From positions 57,012,202 through 57,076,201 of the forward strand of contig CM055312.2 in the NCBI GenBank assembly GCA_029255685.2: a stretch of DNA of 64,000 bases, read 5' to 3'. The stretch is from Silene conica (lineage: Eukaryota; Streptophyta; Magnoliopsida; Caryophyllales; Caryophyllaceae). The notes under the pieces are model-generated. The model made no database searches. It was given only the letters and a program-made list of their open reading frames with translations, and had not been told where the DNA came from. This document shows positions 44,972-55,816 of the stretch, in pieces. The position numbers and the translations under genes are program-made. The stretch's first letter is position 1. Every line of letters starts with the position of its first letter.

Positions 44972-47853
44972 CTATTCTTCCATCAAAACTTCTTGGCCAT
45001 CCTCCGGCCGTTGCTGCGACGAACTTGATTCTCCTTTATTGGGCTTCACCTTCCTACGCCATGCTTGAGGTTCATTTCCGCTTTCCTTTCTTCTTTGTAT
45101 TCCTTGAACAATTTCGCCACACTCTTTTCCTTTTTCCGTACTTGGCTCGATTGCAAAGTTTCCCCATCCTGGCCCTGTACACTTAAAAACAGAAATGCGG
45201 ACCTTTCTTTTGCTCTCATTACGAGGCAAAGGCGTTAGTGGGGTCGGAAGAGTAACAACAAGTGGGGGTTCATCAACAATCATAGAGTCGGTAGACGGTG
45301 TCACATCTATGGGAATGGAATCGGAATCAACGGCATGAAGGACATTGCACTCTAATATGCGCATTGGCCCCTTGTGGGTTGCGGGTTTAGCAAAAATAAG
45401 CTCCTCACCCCCAACTCTAAAGGTCAAAGTACGCAACCCAACATCGACGATAGCTTGGATTGTGTGCAAAAATGGTCGGCCAAGAATTATAGGTGTATAC
45501 GAGTCCTCGGGAATGTCAAGTACGACAAAATCAACCGGTATAAAGAATCGCCCAACCTTAACTGGTATGTCCTCTAAAATTCCTAGAGGTTTAGCCATTG
45601 ATCTGTCGGCCATTTGAACGTACATGCTTGTATAATGAAACCGATTAAAACCCAACCTCCTAGCCAAGGACCACGGCATGACGCTAATACTAGCGCCCAA
45701 ATCGCATAACGCTCTATCGACAAAATGAAGTCCTATATGGCATGGAATGGAAAAACTACCCGGGTTGGACAGTTTAATTGGGGTTCGGTACTGAAGAAGT
45801 GCGGAGCACCCTTCAATAAAGGCAACGGTCTCAATTTCATTGATTGTACCCTTACGTAACAAAATCTCCTTCATAAACTTGAGGTAGGATGGTACCTTTT
45901 TCACCAAGTCTAGGAACGGGATATGAACATTCAGGCCTTTGACGAGTTGACCGAATCTGGCGAATTCCGGTTCTGTCTTCTTTTCTTTTCTTAAACGTCC
46001 CGGAAATGGGACTTGCACATCAGAATTTGCTTTGTGCGTATCACGAATCAAGTCATTGTTCAACATTCTCTGATTGGGGGTTCTCGATCGAGCACTTTCA
46101 GACTCCAATTCTCTCGATCGACTGGTTTCAGCAGCAGCTTTGCTCGATCGACCTTCCAACGTTCTCGATCGAGCAACATTTTCTTCAACAGTGTTCGATC
46201 GAACATTTTCATCATTCATACCACTCGATCGAGGATATTTTGGCTCTTGATCGAGCAGTTCTTCAGAAATTCCTCTCGATCGAGAGTCTGAAACCTCTCG
46301 TTCGAGCTCTTCAACAGCACTTCCAGCTTCTTTCTCGAATTCTTTTCCTGAAAAATCAACAACAACAGTACAGTCAGCAGTTTTATCATTGGAATATATG
46401 TTTCCAGACCTGAGGGTCACCATATTAAGGGTTTCCTTCCTCTACTCGGATTGGGAGGGCAAATGTCCCGGTCGCCTTGTGGACTGGTTAGTAGCAAGTT
46501 GAGCTATTTGCGACTCAAGCATTTTAATTGTTGCGTTGTTTGCTTGGTCGGACTTTGCCATCTGCGTAGCCAATGATTGAATCATGGTCTTCAACTCACC
46601 AACCTCGGACACCCCTTCGGTTGAGGAACTCCCATGTTGAGGATTAGGAAATTGCGGGGCCCTCGAAAACTGTTGTTTGTGTGGTGGCATGTATGGTTGT
46701 TGTTATTGTTGCGGTGGTGGGACGGGTTAAGGGCATTTTGACTAGTCCACCTCAGATTGGGGTGGACGTACCCGTGGTTATACCCTCCTTGTCGGTATTG
46801 TTCGAAGGAATAAACTTGTTCCCTATCCGCGAAGCAATCAACAGCACCGTGACCTTGTTCGCCACATATTTCACAAAGGATAATCTCCTCTCTTTGTAAG
46901 ACATGAACCGTTTGACGGTTCCCAACACCTTCACTCTCCAACTTCTCAATTTTTGCAAAAAGCTTGTCAAATTTTGCCTCTAAACCCTCGGTTTCAATAT
47001 TGGCAACGGTTCTAGTACCACTCCTAGGGTTACCATACTCGGATGTATGTGTGGCCATCTCCTCTATCAAGCTCCAACCCTTGTCATCATCCACCTCTCG
47101 TTGGAACCTCCCGTTTGCGGCCGAATCAAGAATGGCTCGGTGATCATCGTACTAGCCATTATAAAATTGGTTACAAATGAACCATGGTTCGAAACCATGA
47201 TGGGGAACGGCTCTCACATAACCCTTAAACCTATCCCATGCCTCAGTCAGGTTTTTGGATGGTTTTTGTTTGAAATTTGTTATTTGAGTTCGTAGGGCAT
47301 TTGCTCGTTGGGGTGGAAAATATTTTTGTAGAAGGCGAGGGCTAAGGATGTCCAATCTGTGATTCCGGCTGCCTTCCTATCCAAATCCGACAACCACTCC
47401 CTAGCATTGTCGGTTAAAGAAAATGGGAAAAGGGCTTCTTTGATTTTGTCTTGGGTAACCCCTATTAGCCGGAATGGAGGAGCAATAATCAGCGAATCGC
47501 TCCATATGTTTCATGGGTTCCTCTCCCGCAGCCCCTCTATACTGGTTTCTCTCCACCATATTGATGTAAGAGGGTCGAAAATCGAAGGTTTGACCGTCCT
47601 CATCTGTGGCTATGCTAAATCCCTTAGGAATGAACTCGGCTGTGGGCTCAGAGTGACTGGCTATGTTAGGCATTTTTGGTTGAAGGTTAGGTTCGAAAGT
47701 GACGTTTTCCTCAAAGAAATTGGTTCTCTCTTGGTCGGGGGTACTCAAGTCTTCCTCCCGACGGGTTCTCTCTAGTTCTCTCCTTCTTTGTAAGAATAAT
47801 CTCTCGGGTTCGGGATCGGGTTGCACCAATTCTCCCCTTTGAGACCTGCGCAT
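44972..47853 (-). pseudogene. Athila gag and protease region
   Basis: Read from 47853 down. The gag N-terminus is MRRSQRGELVQPDPEPER. A gag core is near 47152-47355 (LTEAWDRFKGYVRAVPHHGF, typical of Athila/Ty3 gag). A zinc knuckle CEICGEQGHGAVDC is near 46840-46880. A Gln/Asn-rich and coiled part is near 46450-46690. The protease block ends at 44972, with RALCDLGASISVMPWSLARR near 45660-45720 and IILGRPFLHT near 45460. A stretch of the block encoded over 46080-46315 is built of repeated RSR/ARSRT units because the palindrome cluster lies in the coding sequence. Fossil with several breaks. Confidence 0.82.
46080..46315. repeat. CTCGATCGAG palindrome cluster 4, inside Athila coding sequence
   Basis: About nine copies (CTCGATCGAGC, CTCGATCGACT, CTCGATCGACC, TTCGATCGAAC, CTCGATCGAGG, CTTGATCGAGC, CTCGATCGAGA, CTCGTTCGAGC) spaced about 22-35 bp. 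They lie within the block between zinc knuckle and protease and leave that frame open. Confidence 0.85.
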
Positions 47854-47944
47854 ACAAAACTGAAGAGAACGATTAGAACGGTCTTAAGGAATTAAAATTC
47901 CTTAAGACATAAATAGATAAAAACAAAAATAGAAAACAGTGTTG

Positions 47945-47964
47945 CTTCCCCGGCAACGGCGCCA
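47945..47964 (-). other. Primer-binding site, tRNA-Asp type (Athila)
   Basis: On the minus strand TGGCGCCGTTGCCGGGGAAG, the classic Athila primer site, a few bases from the LTR at 47970. It fixes the minus orientation. Confidence 0.9.
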
Positions 47965-47969
47965 AAATT

Positions 47970-49763
47970 TGATGCCCGTCATTGTAAGCACCAAAAATAA
48001 ACCTAATACACGACTAACATACGCTAGTGGTAAATAGGGCCAGTCTCCACAGGGAAGCGAACTTGCTAACTATCGGTTTTTACCTATTGGTCACAATTTG
48101 GGGGTTTGAAAAATAGTAAACTAAACTATGAGATATGAGATGTGCGATAGAATAAAATTACGAAAATAAACACGATATGAGATAAAATCAAGAGTAAAGG
48201 GAATATGTTGGGAACTCGGATCGTTGTGTTTTATGTATAATCGGTATAATTGGGATAGGCCAGTTTATTGATTGGAAAGGCTGGGTTATTACGGTCAAGT
48301 CTCAAACCCGACTATACCTTCCGGTCTTAAGTCGCCCTAAGGTCGTTTTTGCTTAACTTCTGCTCTCACAAAAACTAATTAAAATCGTTAAGTAAGTCTT
48401 ACCCTTCCAACCTTCCGGTCTAGGTCGGGAATTAACTAATTCTAGGGTCTCATGCGTGCACTCACTAAACCGAACATAAATTAAATTACTTACGATTATT
48501 CCCACCAAAAACGGTCCATCCCTACTACTACTTATCATACATTTGACACAAATTCCCTCATCCAAACATATTAAGAAATTAGCTACTCATGACGGTATGG
48601 ACGATAATTACGATTATTACAATTAAACTAGCATACGACATGTTGTATTGGGAGATAAAATCAGAATATGAAAATAGGCGCAGAGGACACGAAAACAACG
48701 AGAAACAGTGGGGAAAAGGGGCACGATTTTCGATGTTCATAAGAAGAATATGGAGGTACGGAAACAAGCATACAAAACGAGATGATAAGGGATTCTAAAA
48801 CGAGATATTGTATGACTAAATTAAACTAATGACAGAGATTGTAGGGGAAGGGAAAACAGAAACAGGAAGTATGAGAAAGAGCAGAAAAACGGACGAGATC
48901 AACGATGAGTACGGGGCCTGCGAAAACATAGTACAAACACAATATTGACGGAAAACAGAGAACGGAAACAGCGGTTAAGATTACGAATGATAAAAAAACA
49001 AAATAAAAGAGATGAGAAAGGAAAAATTACTAGTGATAAAAGGCAAGAACAAGCAATAGAATCCTTGAGAACGAAAGAGACGAAAAACTAACATTATTGT
49101 GAATGGTAATGTGACGGCTACAAGTTTTTGGAAAAAACGAAAACTAGGAGAAAAAGGGATTCTCTGATGATAAGTGTCTAACCTAATGAACTAAAATGAG
49201 TTCTTAAATAAAGAAAAACAAAAACTACTGTAATTAGTATTGTGAACACGAAGAGTCAGCAAAAACTCTCGATCGAGAGAAATTTCCCTCTCGATCGAGC
49301 ACAAAGTCTTCAAAACTGGTCGATCGAATGACAGAGGTTCTCAATCGACTCTTCTTGTCTTCAAAAGCTCTCGATCGAACAACAGGATTATCGACCGACT
49401 ACTTTCTACCTTGGGAACCTCTCGATCGAGCACAGGACAGCTCGATCGAGGACTTCTCTTCTCGATTAGGCCCTCGACAGGCCAAAAGTGGTCGATTGAC
49501 AAGATTTCTCCTCGGATGATTGATTAAACACCTCACGCTTCTCGATAAATGCGCATCCAGCCATGTTTCTTCCATCGTCTACTAAATGCAATGCTTTGAG
49601 GTAGAAAAAGCTCGATTTCCGCTACACTTTGGTTAATATCTGCAAAACAGCAATACAAACACGAAGTAGCAAATACGGGGCATAAAGTGATATAAAATCA
49701 CCAAATTACATGAAAATGTGTGCTAAAACAAGACTAAAAACTCTATACAAAATGCACACATCA
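47970..49763 (-). repeat. 5' LTR of the Athila element (1794 bp)
   Basis: TGATGCCCGTCATTGTAAGC to AATGCACACATCA, followed by CTTCT. Partner of 9182-10972. Palindrome cluster 5 lies at 49262-49505. Confidence 0.92.
49262..49505. repeat. CTCGATCGAG palindrome cluster 5 (Athila 5' LTR)
   Basis: About ten copies, the LTR partner of the cluster at 10470-10730. At one site this LTR has exact CTCGATCGAGC (49292) where the other has CTCGATCAAGC. Confidence 0.85.
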
Positions 49764-50221
49764 CTTCTCATAATTATGTTTATGTTGGAGCATGTTGATA
49801 TGTATTACATGTTTATATGGTTATGTGTTTATTGACAATAGACGGCGGGGAGAACCTCTAGTTGCTCCCCACTGACTGTGGCGTATATGTTTCATGTATG
49901 TAGGTCGGTGTTGATCTGTACAGGGGGATCCGTTGAGAGCTTGCGAGCGATGTACTTTCATCAAAATGATGTACCCTACGTTAGCTAGACTCAGTTTTGA
50001 TTATGCTTATACAGTTTTGAAAACCCGTGGGATATGTTATCCCGGGTCATGGCATTTGTATAAAACTTATATATACTTATCTAGTTTTGTTTTATTTCCG
50101 CATGTTAGTTATCGTAACTCACCTCGCATGTTTCTTTATCATGTCAAAAGTTTAAATTTCGCGCATTTTCATGCATATTGTATGTTTTATTTTCCGCATC
50201 CGCGAGGGGTTTTACAGGAGT

Positions 50222-50875
50222 TAATGAATTAGTGTCGCATATTAGAATTATCACCGACCGGGTTAAGACTAATAAGAGGCAACGGTAGCTAAATAGGCAT
50301 AGTTTAATGATAGCGACCGCATGTTAATCTATACCTAACGGGAGTATTGAATCGACCGATCATATTACCTTCAATAGCATAATTAGCCCTATCAATGATT
50401 AAATCTCCTTTTTTTTGGTGAAAGGTAAGTAGTATATATCATAACAAAAGTCAAATTTACAAGGATAAACCATATCAGATACAAGTATATACGCTATAGC
50501 TCGACCTTGTGATAATCTATATCTAAGACCAAATGCTGTAACTAAATTGCATCACCTAGCACATTCAATTCTGCACTTCCTGCCAAATATTCTTCTTAAA
50601 CGCTATAATTGCAATCTCTCTCTATCAGAATAACTACCTTGTGAACCTGATCCCTAGACTTTATTTATCATTGTTTCTTATCTTTGTCTTACATTGCTAG
50701 TAGTTTATAAAAATCAACCAAACAATCAAACTTGTGACCCTTAAAACGGATATAAATATTAACAAACTGAATTAATCACCGCCTCCCTGTGGATACGATA
50801 CCCTACTTACCTCTAGCTATTGTTAGTAGTAATCTAGGATTTACTTTGATTAAGGTGATGCGACTTTAGCCTATC
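50222..50875 (+). repeat. End of an old Athila-like LTR
   Basis: 50778-50875 (CCGCCTCCCTGTGGATACGA, then CTAGCTATTGTTAGTAGT, ending GCCTATCA) aligns with the reverse complement of the first part of the Athila LTR at 9182-9290 (CGCTTCCCTGTGGAGACTGA and on to GGGCATCA). It is therefore a distant Athila-type LTR end in plus orientation, next to a Copia fragment. 50222-50700 shows no other recognisable feature; with 6709-7081 it may form the rest of that LTR. Old and degenerate. Confidence 0.5.
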
Positions 50876-51109
50876 ATGACACCAAACAACCTTGGTCTTC
50901 ACCTCAATCAATCAAAATACATACATGATTTACTAGCAAAATATAAAATGTCAGAAGCAAAACCAACTACAACGCCTATTACTACTGAACAACCGCTTAC
51001 TTGTGAAGATCATAAACCCATTCACGACCACTCAGACTACCGAGCAATTGTAGGGAACCTCAAATACATATCCGTAACTCGCTCGGGCATCGCCTTCACT
51101 GTTAACCAC

Positions 51110-52159
51110 TGTAACACCCCCAATTACCTAGGAGCCTGAACTAGGACTTCCAGGGTAATTAAGACTGTTACCATCCTGGTTAACCCAGGGTAGTAGATAA
51201 TCATAGGGAAAGATGAACAGTACTTTATAGGTAAATCATTAACTGAAGGATGATACAAGTTATGTTTTTAAATAAAAGTCCAAAACCAAACAACTGATAA
51301 CAACCTCAACTAAAACAAGTGAAACTAAATGATTTATAACTAGGTCGGTCCATGCCATGTCTCTCTTTCCATGCCCAGCTCCTAATCCTGTTGTCTTTGA
51401 CCTGAAAGATCTACTCCCCATTCCGGATCATTGTAGGTGAATACGAATACACTGTCAACCTCGCGGTTGAGTAGGATAACACAAAATATAAAATGCAACA
51501 AGTAATAATATGCAAATGCTTATAACATGCTCGAGCTCCATCTCATTCTCAACACTCATACCCTTGCACCAAGCCATACCGAACCTCCCGGCAGACTATA
51601 GTCGGCCGTCGCCGAACACCAGCATAACAGCTGAGGTCACCAGGTCTAGTCCTGCAGAACTAGCCTGGGCCCAATAATATCTCATAATCTCAATTCCGTA
51701 TCCAATGCATATGCCATGCTAGTGAATGCAATATGAAATGCTCAATCAATATATATAATCTCATATTAAATATACTTGCATCCACAACATACAATAAACA
51801 CATCCATCCATAACACGTTCTAGAATAGGGTACAGTGTATCCTACCTGGAATAACAAGCTGAAGACAAGCAAACACCGTCTAGTAATACTCCACTTCGAA
51901 GTCCGTTCCTATAATATTACTTAATATTAAATTATATTCTTACAGCCAACCAATTATGAACTTATTAACCATTGACTTACTAAATATAGTAATTACTAAC
52001 AATAGTATTCCAACATTAACCATTATTACTAATATTACTAATTATTCAGAAGGCACTAATTATAGTTTTGACAACTTTAACATACGATACAATAATCAAA
52101 CATTGCTAAATAAAGTGCACACTTAACATATCTGATTATAAAATTATACTTGTATCATT

Positions 52160-52249
<90 letters not shown>

Positions 52250-53805
52250 ACAACCAATAATTTAGCAATAACAATAACAATACCCATATTACCAATATAT
52301 CATATCATAAAAGATATTCATGCATACAATAACATAGTTAACACTAGTAATGACCATATTATGCCTCAATTACCATAATTAAAAGTGTTAAAATAAAATA
52401 AAATAAGAATGCTAATAAGGTAGAATAATATCCTCTTCTAATTCCATGCTAAACATACACGTAAAACAAGATACAAAATCTACAAAACCACAGCCCATAC
52501 AACCCGTGAACCACAGCCCTTCATTAACCCATTCTGCTACCAACCGCCATGACAAACACCAGCCTAACCACCGCGTGCAACCACTGACTTCACCTCTGGC
52601 ACCACCAGGCTCGCCTCTGAGCCACGGTGGTTCCAGGGACGAGGTCAGTGGCCGCCGACTTCCACCGGCGCCACCAAACAAACGCAACCAAAACCCCTGA
52701 CCACTCGACATGAACCCAGAAACCCAGATTTATCCCCTGACCACCGTGACAAAACCCTTCCCTCGACACCAGCTCTGACCCACACTCTTACCCACGACAT
52801 CAGCAGGTCCACCACTGGCCTACGGTGGTTCCGTTGGTGCAAGAGACAAATGCAGACACTGTAACCACCAGTCGCTTAACGACGACTCATACCCTCAACC
52901 CACATACTTTCTGTTCATCCCCACTGACTGACTGAACTTTAACCACCAGACCACCACCGTGAGACCCCACGACTGGTCACAGACACCACCTATCGACACT
53001 CTACCCTACGGTCATGCTACATACACCAAAACCCAGAATGCAAACTGACACTAACGAGATCGAAATCCCATATAAAACCCCCATTCCCATACTCTGTTTT
53101 CGATGAACCAGGGAGTTAACAACCCAGAAAGAAATAACGCCTAACCAGAAACGAAACCTAGAAAACGAAGATCTTAAATTACTAAAGACGTCTCGACAAA
53201 GGTTGATGCATATTATTGGTATAACACAGATTACAAATATACAAAAATACGAGATTATGAGCATGTGATTTAATTATAAATGAGATTCAAACTTAGAGCA
53301 GTAACTCGAAAATAAGAAAGCAACGGAATGGTATGTGTCTCATACCTGTTTGCCCTTGTCAAAGATTACCCTACAGCCCTATAACCACCGTGATAAGTGC
53401 TCCCTTGCAAACCCAGTAGTGGCGGCGAAAGGTGGAGTGTGTGTGTGTATAGATTAGGTCAAGAAGGGTCTCAAATCCGAGCTATAAATAGGACGGCCGA
53501 GCCTTGATTTCAGAAATTCTGAAATCAAGGAGGATTAACGTGTATGGGCTAGGGTTTGGGGCACGCAACCCTAGGCCCAGCGACTCAGCTATCCACGTAA
53601 GATCAGCCCAGCACGCACTCCAATACACACATAACGTGAATCAAGTACGGGTTTGTTAAATATTTACTTATACGATTCTAAAAACGACGCGTAAAAACCC
53701 TTGCCCACAACACTATATCGCTTTTGTTATAATCCCTCGACATCGAAAACTAAGAAAATTAGCATAAATAAATAAATAAAACGTAATAAAATACGAGGTA
53801 TTACA
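51110..53805 (-). mobile_element. Gypsy (Tekay-like) solo LTR, 2696 bp, inserted in the Copia fragment
   Basis: On the plus strand TGTAACACCCCC to GAGGTATTACA, flanked by ACCAC at 51105-51109 and 53806-53810. Read on the minus strand it starts TGTAATACCTCG and ends GGGGGTGTTACA, like the Tekay LTRs at 33647 and 40818. Shared pieces include AGTCCTAGTTCAGGC against AGTCCTAGTACAGGC near the end. No internal region, so a solo LTR. It contains an (AT)n microsatellite. Open frames within (52412-52842, 53001-53264) are not supported as genes. Confidence 0.9.
52167..52246. repeat. (AT)n microsatellite
   Basis: About 40 AT dinucleotides within the solo LTR. Confidence 0.95.
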
Positions 53806-54172
53806 ACCACCTCGCTCAATTTTTACACCTACCACTACTCACTGGACTACCTTAAAACGCTTACTCCGCTACCTTCAAGGTACACCTGCAGTACACGGTA
53901 TCCAACTCCATCACAACTCACCCCTTTACCTTCATGCCTTCTGTGATGCAGACTTCGCATGTGACAAGGATTCCTTCATCTCAACCACAGGCTACGTCAT
54001 CTACCTTGGTCGTAACCCCATCTCATGGTTCTCCAGAAAACAACAAGGACTAGCTCTATCCACAACTAAAGCTGAATTTCGTGTCGTAGCATCCGTCACC
54101 ACTGAGACACTATGACTTTGAAACTTACTCACTGAACTTGGCATCACCACAACCAAACCACCAACTCTCTAC

Positions 54173-55807
54173 TAGGAATACATTCTTGCTCCCACTCGAC
54201 TTGATATAGAGACATGGTTCCTCGACTGATCTAATGAACCCATTCTCTTTTATCACTTGGTCGAAGCGATGATTCCAACTCCGCGATGCTTGCTTAAGTC
54301 CATAGATGGAACGCTTAAGCTTGCAGACATTCTTAGGATTTTCTGGATCAATAAAACCCTCGGGTTGTACCATGTACAACTCTTCCTCCAAATAACTGTT
54401 TAAGAAGGTGGTTTTAACGTCCATTTGCCAGATTTCATAATCGTGAAATGCGGCGATCGCTAAGATAATCCGAATAGAACGTAGCATCACTACGGGTGCA
54501 AAGATCTCATCGTAGTGCAAGCCTGGCACTTGGGTGAAACCTTTAGCAACTAGTCTTGCCTTGTGGATATCTTGTTTTCCTTCCACGGCATGCTTTATCT
54601 TGTAAAGCCATTTGCATTGAAGGGGACGTACCTTTGCAGGTAGGTCCACAAGATCCCACACGTTGTTCTCATACATGGAGTCCATCTCGGATTGCATGGC
54701 TTCTAGCCATAGCTTTGAGTCAGAACTGGTCATGCCACCTTTATAGGTTGTGGGTTCATTACCCTCTAAGAGTAAGACGTCATCTATATCATGTTCCTCG
54801 ACCATACCAATGTATCTGTCCGGAGGAATAGAGACTCTTCCCGACCTCCTAGGTTCCTCAGGAATATCTACCGCAGCCTCGGTTGAAGGAACTGTTTCCT
54901 CCAATGGTTGCTCGGTAGTTGGTTCTTGAACCTCCGATAAATCGAAGGTTCTATTACTCGACTTGTTCTCGAGAAATTGTTTCTCCAAGAACGTCGCACT
55001 AGCCGCAACAAAAACACGTTGTTCGGTTGGCGAGTAGAAGTAATGACCAAAAGTTCCCTTTGGATAGCCTATAAAGTATGTCTTGACCGATCGCGGGCCG
55101 AGCTTATCCTCGTGTCTCCACTTGACATAAGCCTCGCAGCCCCAAACCCGAATAAAGGACAACTTAGGGACTGTTCCCTTCCATAATTCGAATGGAGTCT
55201 TGTCAACAGCTTTACACAGACTTCGGTTAAGTATTAGAGCGGCCGACAAAAGAGCATAGCCCCACAATGAATCAGGCACAACGGTGTGACTCATCATGGA
55301 TCGAACCATATCAAGTAGAGTTCGATTTCTCCGTTCGGACACACCATTTAATTGTGGTGTCCCAGGTGGAGTCAACTGTAGCACGATGCCACAGTCTTTA
55401 AGGTGTTGATCAAACTCGTGTGAAAGATACTCACCACCACGATCAGAACGTAGTGCTTTAATCTTTCTTCCCAGTTGGTTTTGTACCCGATTCTGGTATT
55501 CTTTGAACTTGTCAAATGATTCACTTTTATGCTTCATTAAGTAGACATAGCCATATCTACTCAAATCATCCGTTAAAGTGATGAAATACCTATAGCCCTC
55601 TCGTGCGTTGATCGACGTAGGCCCACATACATCCGTATGTATGAGTCCTAATAGGTCGGCAGCGCGCATTCCAACACCTTTGAAGGAAATACGAGTCATT
55701 TTACCGATGAGACATGATTCAAACGTGCCATATGATTCGAAATCAAAGGCCGAGATAGCTCCATTCTGTATGAGCTGTTTTACGCGTTTCTCATTTATGT
55801 GTCCCAT
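54173..55807 (-). pseudogene. Copia copy 2 pol: integrase and reverse transcriptase N-part
   Basis: The start at 55807 follows the GAG-pre-integrase region (MGHINEKRVKQLIQNG). The integrase core has HTDVCGPTSINAREGYRYFI near 55600, then LRSDRGGEYLSHEF and NGVSERRNRTLLDMVRSM near 55330-55450. A linker with EEPRRSGRVSIPPDRYIG sits near 54790-54860, then the reverse transcriptase start (WLEAMQSEMDSMYENNVWDL, CKWLYKIKH, VARLVAKGFTQ-type, IWQMDVKTTFLN). The catalytic YVDD part is not present before the junction. Fossil. Confidence 0.85.
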
Positions 55808-55816
55808 ACGACAATG

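Larger units (their letters stand above)
9182..49763 (-). mobile_element. Athila-lineage Ty3/Gypsy element without pol, carrying nested insertions
   Basis: The LTRs at 9182-10972 and 47970-49763 start TGATGCCCGTC and end CACACATCA on the plus strand. CTTCT flanks both sides (9177-9181, 49764-49768). The tRNA-Asp primer site sits next to the right LTR, so the element reads on the minus strand. Its own sequence is about 11.1 kb once the CACTA nest (15365-44844) is removed. Parts in element order: LTR, primer site, gag with zinc knuckle, protease, a short spacer, the Athila ORF-1 gene, a long non-coding 3' part, LTR. No reverse transcriptase, RNase H or integrase is seen. LTRs differ by roughly 2.5% by eye, suggesting one to two million years. 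It is broken, with several breaks in coding parts. Confidence 0.9.
7082..50216 (+). mobile_element. Tekay-type solo LTR, split by the Athila nest
   Basis: The LTR starts TGTAACATCCCGTATTTTCG at 7082 and ends GGGGTTTTACA at 50216. It is flanked by the direct repeat GGAGT at 7077-7081 and 50217-50221. Removing the Athila at 9182-49763 and its duplicated CTTCT leaves 2100 + 448 = 2548 bp, one LTR with no internal region, so a solo LTR formed by LTR-LTR recombination. The right part (49769-50216) holds the conserved TGACTGTGGCGTATATG block shared with 1-2609. It is the outermost and therefore oldest layer of the nest. Confidence 0.85.
50876..54172 (+). pseudogene. Ty1/Copia fragment: RT C-terminus and RNase H, split by a solo LTR
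   Basis: 50876-51109 encodes the end of a Copia reverse transcriptase region (LGLHLNQSKYIHDLLAKYKM, then HSDYRAIVGNLKYISVTRSG). 53811-54172 continues with the RNase H (HWTTLKRLLRYLQGTPAVHG, HAFCDADFACDKD, ISWFSRKQQGLALSTTKAEF). The split is an inserted solo LTR. The fragment is on the plus strand and differs from the two minus-strand Copia copies; gag, integrase and LTRs are not found. Fossil, broken. Confidence 0.8.

Noticed and set aside
52412-53264. Open frames in the 51110-53805 solo LTR as a host gene
   Set aside because: They lie wholly within an LTR with exact ends and target duplication; the peptides are low in conserved features.
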